The position numbers were made by a program, and so were the translations under genes. This document shows, one piece after another, positions 1 through 7,881 of a DNA stretch of 11,500 nt. The notes beneath the pieces are model-generated. The model did not search any database. It saw only the letters and a list, made by a program, of their open reading frames with translations, and was not told the origin of the DNA. Numbering within the stretch: position 1 is the first letter of the stretch; every line of letters starts with the position of its first letter. Location of the stretch: the NCBI GenBank assembly GCA_009927255.1, contig RFNJ01000054.1:1-11500 (forward strand), in the 5' to 3' direction. This DNA is from Pseudomonadota bacterium (GTDB lineage: Bacteria; Pseudomonadota; Alphaproteobacteria; UBA2136; UBA6156).

Positions 1-1
1 G

Positions 2-808
2 CTGGCCACTGGCGGTCGCCCCCGTATCCAAACCGGCGTGCAACCCAATATGCGCGGCCCCAACGGCGAAGGCATGGTTGACCTTGGCGCTGCGCCCATG
101 GCCGCCAGTTCAGGCCGCGATGACGGCGGTGTCGAACTCGCCGTCGGCGGCCAAGTCACCAACGGCCGCACCGTCACGCTGGAAAATGGTATTGTCCGCC
201 TCAAAGAAGAACGCATCACCATCCGCCGCGCCCTCCAGCGGATGCTCGACCAAATCGGCGGCGGCAGCTGGACAATCGTCTGGGATTTGGATGAAGTCAA
301 CGCTGGCCTGCCCGACATGGAAATCAGCATCTACGCCGAAGAACCCTTCGTCAAAGTGCTCAACGCCCTCTTGGCCCGCATGCAAACCCGCAGCGGCCAG
401 CCCCTGCGCGTCATTAAGTACGATAAAACCCAACGTCTCGTGATAACCGACCGCGTCGGTGGCGGCGGCAAGTCCACCGGCATTGGCGCGGGCAGCGAAA
501 AAGGCACCAGCAGCGTGGCGGTTACCGAAACCGTCCTAAAGGAATCCAAAGTCAGCCTCCACTACGATGAAATCCCACTGGTCGACGCACTGGAAAACGT
601 GGTCAACCAAGCAGGCCGCGGCCAATGGCGCCTGCGCATGTATGCGGGGACCGACCAAGTGCTGAAGCCAGCGCACATCGAAGAACCATTCGGCGTGGCA
701 GTGGAACGCATCCTTAAAGTGTTCAACCTGCGCTACGAAATCTTCCCCGGCGGCAAGCTCATCGTGGTCACCAGCAGCGACAAATTCGGCTTTCGGGGGG
801 TCGAGTAA
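2..808 (+). CDS. Pilus assembly protein with two TcpQ/STN-like domains (5' end outside window)
   Basis: The reading frame is open from base 2, with codon use like the downstream genes, so this is the C-terminal part of a longer protein; the ATG at 38 is probably internal. The visible 268 residues begin with a Gly/Ala-rich stretch, followed by two related modules at about bases 195-455 and 530-795. Each has an amphipathic helix, a Q-x-G-x-G-x-W segment, a shared EEPF and a closing strand of the L-R...L-x-V type. Such modules resemble the TcpQ/PilL C-terminal or STN (secretin N0-like) fold, which in type IVb pilus systems helps secretin assembly or peptidoglycan-side contacts. The stop lies 3 bases before the secretin start, so the two are almost certainly cotranscribed. 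A periplasmic location is inferred, because the N-terminus is not visible. The family is moderately certain; the exact role is not. Confidence 0.72.
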   Translation: MATGGRPRIQTGVQPNMRGPNGEGMVDLGAAPMAASSGRDDGGVELAVGGQVTNGRTVTLENGIVRLKEERITIRRALQRMLDQIGGGSWTIVWDLDEVNAGLPDMEISIYAEEPFVKVLNALLARMQTRSGQPLRVIKYDKTQRLVITDRVGGGGKSTGIGAGSEKGTSSVAVTETVLKESKVSLHYDEIPLVDALENVVNQAGRGQWRLRMYAGTDQVLKPAHIEEPFGVAVERILKVFNLRYEIFPGGKLIVVTSSDKFGFRGVE

Positions 809-811
809 CCA

Positions 812-2887
812 ATGGCGCACCTAACCACAACCATTGTCACGCTCTTCCGCGCTTGGCCAGCCTTCAGCCGCGGGCAAAACGTACCAAATAAATACCAAAT
901 AAATACCAAATCCGCCTACATTCTGCTCGGTGTTTTAGGGGTTTTACTGGCTTCCTGCAGCAATCTTTCCTACACCCAGCGTAATTCCCCAGCCAATCAA
1001 TATAAAGATTATCGTCCCAACAACGAAAACGCCGCCGTGCTTGGCATGGGCGAACCCATCACCGCCCGCCAACTCGCTGCAAACGCAGCACTTTCTCTCA
1101 CTGGCGAGTATGATATCGAAGAAGTGATGCAAAAAATCGCCGGCACCTACAACGTCGCCATCCGCTGGGGCAACGGCGTTCGCAAAGGAAAACGCCAGCA
1201 AGTCATTGTAAATAATCTTACTTTTGATGAAGCGCGTAACTACATCGAAGACGTCTATGATATTCAAATCATTAAAGAAGGTGAGCGCCGCCTGTTGGTG
1301 CTGCCCTCGGCGTCCGAACCCCGCCTCAAATCCTTCAGTCCCGGCACCAACGTCACGCTTTCCCAAGCCCTCCGCGGCCTCGCCGAGCAATGTAACTATA
1401 ATCTCGTAATAAACGAAAACCGCGAACAACTCGCCGCCGTGCGGGTAACAACCACTTTGCGCGATGTCACCTGCTTCGACGCCTTCGAAGCTTTGCTTAA
1501 TCCTCAAGGGCTTAGCCTGATAAACGCTGGCGACTACGTCACCATCGGCGGCCTCCCCCAACGCCAGTGGACAGTGGCACTTTACGAGCCAGAACGCGAC
1601 GAAGAAATCGAAGTTAATTATTCCAGCGATTTCTCCGCCGGCGGCGGCAGCAGCGGTGAAAGCAGCGGAGAATCAAGCAGTTCCGGTGGTTCCTCTTCTG
1701 GCAGCCAATCCGCTGGTGGCAGCAATAAAGTCTCCATTAAATACGAACGTAATTTATGGAAAGATTTGCAAGGCGACCTCAACGAACTCATCCGCAGCAA
1801 CTGCCCCGCCCGCCAAGAAGCACAATCAAATCAAAATACAAACGCATCCGCACCGGTATTGCTGCCGCCACCCACCGGTTCCGGAACCGCGACAACGGCT
1901 GGCGGATCAACTGGAACAGCAGGCGCGCAAACCCAAACCACCAACCAACCGCGCACAACTGCTCAAACTGGCGGCAATGCTGGCCAAGGTGAAAACTCCG
2001 TCCGCTGCGGCTACGTGCGCATCAATACCTCGGTTGGCCTCATCCAAATGCGTGCTCCGCGTGCCGTGCTCGATGAAGCGAACGATATTATTCAAAGGGT
2101 TGAAGACATCGCCAGCCGCCGCCTGCTGCTCGAAGCCCGCGTGCTCGCCGTCAGCCGCAGCCGCAGCTTTGACCAACGCGCCAATTTCCGTACTGGCCAA
2201 ACCCAAGACGGTGTCGCCCACAGCGCCAGCTTCATGGGCAGCATCGCCTCCACCCTTAATAACCAACTTTCAACGTTGAATGCCTCTAACTTGGCCAACG
2301 TCGGCGGCGTCGCCCTGCGCAGCAAAAATCTCGACGCCGTGGTCGGCCTGCTCGAAAGATACGGCACAACCTACGAATTGATGCACCCGATGATGGAGCT
2401 GATGGACCGCCAACGCGCCACACTCATCGATGGCCGTAACGAAAAATACTTCGTCGTGCGCTCCACCACCACCACCGGCACTGCCACCAGCACCTCCGCC
2501 GATGTCGAAGAACGCAACCAATTCCTCGGCCTGCAATTTTCGGCTTCAGCGCAAGTCTCTGATAACACAGCAGAACCTCACACTATCTCGCTACAAATCC
2601 CCATCACCTCGCTGGCCAAAACCATCAACATCCCCACCGGCACCAGCGGCACAGTGGCAGGGGTCGCACCGATTGCTAATACCCGGCTGATCGACCAAAA
2701 AGTCCGCATCCGCGATGGCGAAATCAAAGTCATCGGCGGCCTCACCAAAACCGTGGCGGTCGATAGCGAATCCGGCGTCCCCCTCATCCGCGATATCCCC
2801 GCACTCGGAAAACTGGCAAACGAAGAAGGCATAACCTTCGAAGAAGTGGAATTTGTAGTTTTGCTACAGGTCAAGCGCCTCAATTAA
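812..2887 (+). CDS. Outer-membrane secretin lipoprotein (PilN/PilQ/GspD family)
   Basis: This 691-residue protein would form the outer-membrane pore through which the pilus passes. The secretin hallmark is clear near the C-terminus: a VIGGL strand and then SGVPLIRDIPALGKL at about residues 654-668. A lipobox (LLASC, lipid-bearing Cys49) follows a hydrophobic stretch at 36-46, as in the lipoprotein secretins of R64 PilN or BfpB type. Two small STN/N0-like domains occupy about residues 90-160 and 165-245, the second containing Cys194 and Cys221. A Ser/Gly-rich linker (about 275-305) and a Thr/Gly/Gln-rich linker (about 348-396) flank an N1-like region, and Cys331 and Cys399 bracket the second linker. 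The ATG at 812 is the only NTG start before the lipobox other than a CTG inside the hydrophobic segment. It gives an unusually long, barely basic 35-residue pre-region that contains an 11-bp tandem repeat. It lies 3 bases after the preceding gene. The family call is very secure. Confidence 0.95.
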   Translation: MAHLTTTIVTLFRAWPAFSRGQNVPNKYQINTKSAYILLGVLGVLLASCSNLSYTQRNSPANQYKDYRPNNENAAVLGMGEPITARQLAANAALSLTGEYDIEEVMQKIAGTYNVAIRWGNGVRKGKRQQVIVNNLTFDEARNYIEDVYDIQIIKEGERRLLVLPSASEPRLKSFSPGTNVTLSQALRGLAEQCNYNLVINENREQLAAVRVTTTLRDVTCFDAFEALLNPQGLSLINAGDYVTIGGLPQRQWTVALYEPERDEEIEVNYSSDFSAGGGSSGESSGESSSSGGSSSGSQSAGGSNKVSIKYERNLWKDLQGDLNELIRSNCPARQEAQSNQNTNASAPVLLPPPTGSGTATTAGGSTGTAGAQTQTTNQPRTTAQTGGNAGQGENSVRCGYVRINTSVGLIQMRAPRAVLDEANDIIQRVEDIASRRLLLEARVLAVSRSRSFDQRANFRTGQTQDGVAHSASFMGSIASTLNNQLSTLNASNLANVGGVALRSKNLDAVVGLLERYGTTYELMHPMMELMDRQRATLIDGRNEKYFVVRSTTTTGTATSTSADVEERNQFLGLQFSASAQVSDNTAEPHTISLQIPITSLAKTINIPTGTSGTVAGVAPIANTRLIDQKVRIRDGEIKVIGGLTKTVAVDSESGVPLIRDIPALGKLANEEGITFEEVEFVVLLQVKRLN
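882..911 (+). repeat. 11-bp tandem repeat in the secretin leader
   Basis: Two full copies and one partial copy of TACCAAATAAA lie at 882-892, 893-903 and 904-911, with no mismatches. They encode the residues just before the hydrophobic part of the lipoprotein signal. The unit is not a multiple of three, so gain or loss of one copy would shift the frame between the ATG at 812 and the lipobox. It is AT-rich against a GC-rich surrounding. The repeat itself is plain in the sequence; any role in on/off switching is inference. Confidence 0.85.
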
Positions 2888-2946
2888 CTAAAATAACAAT
2901 TAATCCTTTCCAAAAGTCAGGAATGCTTGAAACTCAACATACAGTG

Positions 2947-2952
2947 AAGGAG
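2947..2952 (+). promoter_or_regulatory. Strong Shine-Dalgarno site of the 2958 pilin
   Basis: AAGGAG lies 5 bases before the ATG at 2958. Most other genes in the cluster have weak or coupled initiation sites, so this and the similar site before 9993 stand out, consistent with abundant synthesis of a structural subunit. Confidence 0.75.
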
Positions 2953-2957
2953 ACCTC

Positions 2958-3608
2958 ATGAAAAATCTAACGCACCGCCACGGTTATACAATTGACCAAA
3001 CCATCCTCATCGTCGCCATCATCGCCATCCTCATCACGCTCATTATCGTCACCATCGGCTGGCAGCTTATCAACCGCTCCAGCGGTACCAAACTTGGCTC
3101 ACAGTTCCGTCAGGTCGAAGACGCCAACGGCCAGTTCTACTCAGGCCAGCGCATGTGGCCGCACCAAGCCATCAGCTCCGCAACCGGCGATAACAACATG
3201 CTCGCACTGGCCAACGCCCTGCCTTCTGGTGTCACTTGGGCCGCTTCAGTTAGTACGGCCGATCTACGCAACCTCCTCCCTGGTTTTGCCGTAGCGTCCA
3301 GCCAAGTGCGCCACAACTACGGTACCGGTGGCGCCATCATGCAAATGCCCGGCACCGTGGCCAACTGGGGCGTCAGTGGCAGCAACCAGTATATGGTTAT
3401 CCAGTTTGGCAACATGCCGGTCAACGAAGCCCAAGAGGCCGACCGCGCGATTGACGGCGTGCAAAACGCCGCCAGTGGCCGCCTGGTCTACCAACCCACC
3501 GCATCCTCATGCTTGCCGGCCACGGTTGGCGCTGCAGCACCCACACCGTCTGCGGTCGGTAGCTCCAACGTGGTCAACGTCTGCTACGCGGCCAACACTG
3601 TCCAATAG
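2958..3608 (+). CDS. Type IV pilin-like protein, candidate major subunit, non-canonical prepilin motif
   Basis: This 216-residue protein has pilin architecture: a short basic leader (MKNLTHRHG), a probable cleavage site after Gly9, and a long hydrophobic N-terminal helix (about residues 15-37), followed by an amphipathic helix and a soluble domain. Two cysteines near the C-terminus, Cys185 and Cys209, could form the disulfide loop typical of type IV pilins. The mature start would be YTIDQ, so position +5, normally Glu, is Gln, with Asp at +4. The start is supported by a strong ribosome binding site (AAGGAG at 2947-2952, 5 bases before ATG), the clearest in the first half of the window and fitting high expression. 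It sits between the secretin and ATPase genes and is followed by a hairpin that could limit read-through. I favour major pilin (PilS-like), but a minor pilin cannot be excluded. Confidence 0.8.
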   Translation: MKNLTHRHGYTIDQTILIVAIIAILITLIIVTIGWQLINRSSGTKLGSQFRQVEDANGQFYSGQRMWPHQAISSATGDNNMLALANALPSGVTWAASVSTADLRNLLPGFAVASSQVRHNYGTGGAIMQMPGTVANWGVSGSNQYMVIQFGNMPVNEAQEADRAIDGVQNAASGRLVYQPTASSCLPATVGAAAPTPSAVGSSNVVNVCYAANTVQ

Positions 3609-3664
3609 GCCTCAGGGGGTGTCCCATCAACCTCTTCGGCGCCACCTCACCTAAATCTGAAACC

Positions 3665-3697
3665 AGCGGGGGCATCAATCTTGCTGCCCCCGTTCTT
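3665..3697 (+). terminator. GC-rich hairpin between pilin and ATPase genes (possible attenuator)
   Basis: CGGGGGCA (3667-3674) and TGCCCCCG (3685-3692) form a perfect 8-bp stem with a 10-base loop. It can be extended by a G-T and an A-T pair and is followed by TTCTT. This could act as a partial terminator or mRNA stabiliser that gives more pilin than ATPase transcript. The T-run is short and interrupted, so a full intrinsic terminator is doubtful. If the ATPase really starts at 3626, the hairpin lies inside its coding sequence. Confidence 0.4.
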
Positions 3698-3715
3698 GGC
3701 CAAGTTAATGAGTTT

Positions 3716-5458
3716 GTGAAGGTAGAGGGCGAAAACAAAAACACCGAGTCCCTCTCGCGTGACGAAATCTACCTCAAAGTGCTGAAAATCCTCTACGATT
3801 CCGTCGATCTCGGTGTCGATGGCGTCGCCAAATCTCGCCTCGAAACGATTATTGAGTCGCAACAAGATAAACAAATCCAAACCCGCGAAATCCTTACCCA
3901 AAGGGTGATAAACCGCGTGCAACTCGCCCGCGCCATGGCCCGCGCCAACCGTAGCCGAGAGTTGATGTCCATCCTCGATATCCCCCCCGAAGCCTACAAC
4001 ATCCGCCAAGGTTTGGCTCCAAGGCTCAAAAACCTGCTGCGCACCGAACGCATCATCATCATCGCCGTCAAAAAGAACGAAATGGAACAAATTACCGATG
4101 TCCACTTCGCCCACGATAGCCCCACGCGAGACCTTGTGCTCGAATCCCAGTTGCGTGAATACTTCCCTCCCGGCGCCAGTTTTACCTGGCACTTTTGCCT
4201 GCGCGAAGTTGCCGGTGCGTTTTGGTTGTCAGGCGAGTCTGAAAGCATCGATTCCGGCATGGAAGCCGAAGCTCTGCTGGATCGCATCGTCACCAACGCA
4301 ATCGACTCCCGCGCTTCCGATATCCACATCGACCCCTCCATTAAAGGCGAACCCCGCGCCATCATCAAATATCGTATCGATGGCTTCGTGCACCCCAAAG
4401 AAGTGATTACCACCGAACAGCTGGATAGGCTGCGGGTGCGGATTGAAAACTTGGCACGAATGGCCAAAGTCAATCTCAGCCACGCCAACAAAGGCGCCTT
4501 CAGCCGCAGCGGTTACGATTGGCGGGTACAAATCCAACCGCACGCAGGCCGCTTGGGGCCGGTGCCACGCATCGTCATTCGCCGCCTACAACCCGATGTT
4601 ATGCCGCTCGAAGCCCTAGGCTACACCACCGACTTCATCGATAAAATCAAACAAGCCGCGCAAGCCAGCAACGGAGTTATTTTTTGGACAGGCCCCACCG
4701 GTTCCGGTAAAACCGAGTCCATTCACGCAGCGGTAGTAAGTGTCAATCCCATGGGTAAGGGGCTTAGCGTCCACACAATCGAAGACCCACCCGAAAAACG
4801 GGTGCCTGGCTATGCCGTGCAAATGGAAATCGCCTCCGAAGATCCCGCACGTACCGGCCTGCAAATGCTCAAGTCGTCACTCCGGGCCGACCCCGACGTG
4901 GTGATTTTCGGTGAGGTGCGCGACGCCGAAATGGCGGGCTTAGTATTCGAAGCGGCAAATACTGGTCACTTGGTCTTCACCACCCTACACACCAACACGT
5001 CGCTGGATGCGATTAACCGTCTCGATGAAATGGGCGTCAACGGCTTCATGCTTTCCTATATTCGTGGTATTGCCGCCCAAAGGTTGGTGCGCCGCTTGTG
5101 CACGCACTGTCGTTTGCCGCAAGCTACGCCCGATGACTACACCCGCTACGTGTTCGACCGTTACGGCGTCTCACCTGAAGGCGGTAGCTTACATGTGGCC
5201 AACCCCGAAGGCTGTGCCAGCTGTAACTTTACGGGTTATTATGGTCGTATCGCGGTGGCCGAGTGGCTTAAGCCCTCCAAGGAGATTATTGAGGCAAGCG
5301 CGCAACGCAACTACGCACAAATTGAAGACATGGCCCGCCGCGCCGGTTGGCAGCCAATGGGGCGGATGGGCGCCGAACACATCAAGCGCGGCATCACCGA
5401 CGCCGCCGAACTCAGTACAAAAATCCTTGAATTGTCAGTCGAATCACTGGCAACCTAG
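3716..5458 (+). CDS. Type IV pilus / type II secretion assembly ATPase (GspE/PilB/PilQ family)
   Basis: This cytoplasmic hexameric ATPase would drive pilin polymerisation. With the GTG start it has 580 residues. Motifs visible in order: an N2-domain segment ending in DIHIDPS (about 202-208), Walker A GPTGSGKT at 326-333 with catalytic Lys332, an Asp/Walker B region DPDVVIFGEVRD with Glu400, a His box around TLHTN (His425), and a four-cysteine zinc site (Cys462, Cys465, Cys500, Cys503) typical of GspE/PilB extension ATPases. The zinc site argues against a PilT-type retraction ATPase. The GTG at 3716 has no good ribosome binding site. The same frame is open and codon-like for 30 more codons back to an ATC at 3626, which is preceded by AGGGGGTG at 3614-3621, so the real N-terminus may be longer. 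The platform protein gene follows 53 bases later, the usual partner order. Family is certain; start uncertain. Confidence 0.96.
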   Translation: MKVEGENKNTESLSRDEIYLKVLKILYDSVDLGVDGVAKSRLETIIESQQDKQIQTREILTQRVINRVQLARAMARANRSRELMSILDIPPEAYNIRQGLAPRLKNLLRTERIIIIAVKKNEMEQITDVHFAHDSPTRDLVLESQLREYFPPGASFTWHFCLREVAGAFWLSGESESIDSGMEAEALLDRIVTNAIDSRASDIHIDPSIKGEPRAIIKYRIDGFVHPKEVITTEQLDRLRVRIENLARMAKVNLSHANKGAFSRSGYDWRVQIQPHAGRLGPVPRIVIRRLQPDVMPLEALGYTTDFIDKIKQAAQASNGVIFWTGPTGSGKTESIHAAVVSVNPMGKGLSVHTIEDPPEKRVPGYAVQMEIASEDPARTGLQMLKSSLRADPDVVIFGEVRDAEMAGLVFEAANTGHLVFTTLHTNTSLDAINRLDEMGVNGFMLSYIRGIAAQRLVRRLCTHCRLPQATPDDYTRYVFDRYGVSPEGGSLHVANPEGCASCNFTGYYGRIAVAEWLKPSKEIIEASAQRNYAQIEDMARRAGWQPMGRMGAEHIKRGITDAAELSTKILELSVESLAT

Positions 5459-5511
5459 GCCGGTGTGGGTGTATAAATACCCATTAACAAACAAAAGCCA
5501 CAAAGGCCGCC

Positions 5512-6597
5512 ATGGGTTTGCAAATAGGCAAGGCGTCACTTTCCGCCGCCGACCGTATCGACTTCTTCAAAACCCTCAGTGGGTGGCTTAATGCTGGCGC
5601 AGGTCAAAATTCAGTGGCCGAAGCCGTTAAAAACACCTGTGCGGCATTTAGCCACGATGAATACAGCACCCTCGCCCCGCAAATGGATACCATCCAACGC
5701 GAAGTGGAAAACGGCCAAACGCCACTGTATCAAGCCCTCGCCATCGTCAATGTCGGCTTCAAGCCGCAGGAGTTGGCGGTGGTGGAAGCCGCCGAGCGCA
5801 GCAACCAGCTGCGGGTGGCCATTCCGTCGCTGGTCGCCGCGCTAGAAGTCCAAAGCCAAGGCCGCCGCGACTTATGGATGAAACTGGCCGGTCCCTTGGG
5901 CATCGGCATCATGCTGGTTCTCCTCTCACTCGGCGTGCTCATCATCATGCTGCCCATGGTTATCCAGCCGGTGCTAGATCGCAAACCCGAGTCTCTCTAC
6001 AGCTTCCCCTTCATCTTGCAGTGGTTCTGGGCCGCTTCGGTGTGGTTGCGCGCCAATCCCTTCCTCATTCCAGCAATTCTGGTGGTATTAATAGGTCTAT
6101 TCTTGGCACGCAATACACCTACTATTCGGCCTTATTGGCTTAAGTTCATGTTGTATTGGGGCGTCAGCCGGAAACTGATCATCGGTTTTAATGCACTGGT
6201 AGTTGTCTATTTCCTCCCCGCACTGGTAAGGTCAGGTATGCCCACCTATCAAGTGTTGGAACAACTTGCCAACTGCGTCACCAATCCGGTCATCAGCAGC
6301 CTCCTCATGGCCGCCGCCGAAGACCACCGCAACGGCCTGCGCATGAGCGTCGCGGTGGAACCACTGCCCTTCCGCGCCGCCTTCGTCAACGCCGTGCAAG
6401 CAGGCGAATCTACCGGCGCCATCGCCGAACGAGTGGAAGACCTGCAAGTGCCCTTCAAGCTAGAGCTCGAACGCTACATCCGCCAAGTCACCAGCACCAT
6501 CAAGTTTGTGGTCATGGCGGTGCTGTTGCCATTTTTCATCCTCTCCACCTACACCTCGCTGGTCGGCCCCATTTTTGCGCTGATGGAGTATCGTTAA
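5512..6597 (+). CDS. Inner-membrane platform protein (GspF/PilC/PilR family)
   Basis: This 361-residue polytopic protein is the partner of the assembly ATPase and the likely base on which the pilus is built. Two repeats of the T2SSF domain are visible: about residues 15-120, with the ending EAAERSNQL, and about 218-328, with AGESTGAIAERVE in the matching place. Hydrophobic segments lie at about 126-150, 166-201 (probably a hairpin or one long segment) and 330-355, giving the normal layout of cytoplasmic domain, membrane, cytoplasmic domain, membrane. Length is normal for the family. The start has a modest AAAGG a few bases upstream. The stop TAA directly abuts the ATG of the next gene, so translation is likely coupled. 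Confidence 0.94.
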   Translation: MGLQIGKASLSAADRIDFFKTLSGWLNAGAGQNSVAEAVKNTCAAFSHDEYSTLAPQMDTIQREVENGQTPLYQALAIVNVGFKPQELAVVEAAERSNQLRVAIPSLVAALEVQSQGRRDLWMKLAGPLGIGIMLVLLSLGVLIIMLPMVIQPVLDRKPESLYSFPFILQWFWAASVWLRANPFLIPAILVVLIGLFLARNTPTIRPYWLKFMLYWGVSRKLIIGFNALVVVYFLPALVRSGMPTYQVLEQLANCVTNPVISSLLMAAAEDHRNGLRMSVAVEPLPFRAAFVNAVQAGESTGAIAERVEDLQVPFKLELERYIRQVTSTIKFVVMAVLLPFFILSTYTSLVGPIFALMEYR

Positions 6598-7881
6598 ATG
6601 AATATCTTCATCCTCTCGCGCCGTAACATCACCTTCCGGCAAGCAGGCAAGGGCGAAGTTTGCGTACTCATGGTGCCGGGGCGCGACCAAGTCCAAGTCG
6701 TCCGCGACCTCGCCGGCATGAACGACACCAAACTGCAAAATAACGTCACCAGCCGCGGCGCTCAGCTTAGCCGCTCCATCTCAGGCCAAAGGTTTATCTA
6801 TGGCTATTTGCCAGAAGAAATCGGCGAGCTCCGTCAAGCCGTCAAAGTCTGGCTGGCCGAAGACTTCGCCCCCGCCGACTGCCAATCCTTCTTCTATGTC
6901 TTCAGCCCCGAAGTGGTGATTCATGGGGTGCGCGAACAATCCGATGAAGGCTACATCAGTTGGCGTACTGCGCAGTTGGTGCTCACCGGCAGCCAACCGC
7001 TGCAATCCTTCACCAACGCGGTGGCCGATTACGTGATGTCCAACCCCGGCGCCACGGTGTGCGTCGCGGTGCTCAACCAGCTCGATCTCTACCGCCAGCT
7101 GCAAGGCCTGCTCGAACCTTTCAAAATCTCGCCCATCCCGTTCTCCGGCCTTAAGGTGGCGGCGGGGGTGCGCCCACTCTATCGCCACATGGACCACACC
7201 ATCATCTACCTCACCGGCGCACTGTTCGGCGTATTGGTGATGTGCGCCAGCGTGCTGTTTTGGTTCTTTAATTGGTCGGAAAGAATCCAGCTGGATAACG
7301 AAATTGAAAACACCCAAAATCAAATTCGCAATATCCAAATCAACCAAAGCACCGGCCACATCAGTTCCCCGCAGGATATCCTCGACGCCATGTCCAAGTC
7401 CTACAACCAGCAACCCTCAGCCATTATCGACGCCGCCGCCAGCGCCGCCGCCCAATATGGCAGCCTTGTTCAAATTAATTTTATGCCCGCCGAATACACC
7501 ACCGAAGCCTCGCGCAATCCCCCCCAGCAGCAAACGGTCAAAGCCATGGTGAACGAACCACGCGATAAACTGCTGGTCGAGCAAGAACGCCGTGGCGGCC
7601 TCTTGGTGCAGCAGCGCCCCTGGGTGCGCAGCATCCAGCGCAGCGGCGCAGCAGGCAATCAGCTGCAGTTGTTGGTGTCGCTGCAAACCAGCAACGCGCC
7701 CGATGCCCCCGCCGCAGTCGCCCAAGCCGCCCGCACCGCCCAACCGGTCAGCATCTCCATCGCGGGCATGTCCGCTGCCACCTCGCCCACCGCCTCACCC
7801 ACCGTTGTGCCATCCGCCACAGTCCTCATACCTACAACATCACCCACCGCAACAACCAGCGCCACCAAGGTGATGCCATGA
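6598..7881 (+). CDS. Bitopic inner-membrane pilus alignment protein (PilM-PilN / GspL / R64 PilO-like)
   Basis: This 427-residue protein has an approximately 200-residue N-terminal domain without a signal peptide, one clear transmembrane helix at residues 201-224, a predicted coiled coil straight after it (about 227-250), a periplasmic domain, and a disordered Ala/Thr/Pro-rich tail (about 380-427). This is the layout of GspL, of a PilM-PilN fusion and of the R64 PilO accessory protein, which connect the cytoplasmic motor with the periplasmic part of the machine. I see no firm signature motif, so the call rests on topology and on position: immediately after the platform gene and before PilO-like and PilP-like genes, matching the N-O-P order of classical clusters. 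It begins directly after the previous stop and overlaps the next gene by four bases (ATGA). Confidence 0.65.
   Translation: MNIFILSRRNITFRQAGKGEVCVLMVPGRDQVQVVRDLAGMNDTKLQNNVTSRGAQLSRSISGQRFIYGYLPEEIGELRQAVKVWLAEDFAPADCQSFFYVFSPEVVIHGVREQSDEGYISWRTAQLVLTGSQPLQSFTNAVADYVMSNPGATVCVAVLNQLDLYRQLQGLLEPFKISPIPFSGLKVAAGVRPLYRHMDHTIIYLTGALFGVLVMCASVLFWFFNWSERIQLDNEIENTQNQIRNIQINQSTGHISSPQDILDAMSKSYNQQPSAIIDAAASAAAQYGSLVQINFMPAEYTTEASRNPPQQQTVKAMVNEPRDKLLVEQERRGGLLVQQRPWVRSIQRSGAAGNQLQLLVSLQTSNAPDAPAAVAQAARTAQPVSISIAGMSAATSPTASPTVVPSATVLIPTTSPTATTSATKVMP

Noticed and set aside
944..2883. Long minus-strand and alternate-frame open frames inside the secretin and other genes
   Set aside because: They are shadows of high-GC codon bias on the real genes: low-complexity translations without motifs, start sites or independent codon signals.
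2888..2957. AT-rich gap before the pilin as a promoter region
   Set aside because: The TTGAAA at 2927 has no -10 box at suitable spacing and TAAAAT at 2889 has no -35. I see no sigma54 pattern, so only the ribosome binding site is reported.
5448..5482. TATAAA element and small GGGT/ACCC hairpin between ATPase and platform genes
   Set aside because: The corresponding -35 (TGGCAA) matches only half of the consensus and the stem is too short to count as a regulatory site.
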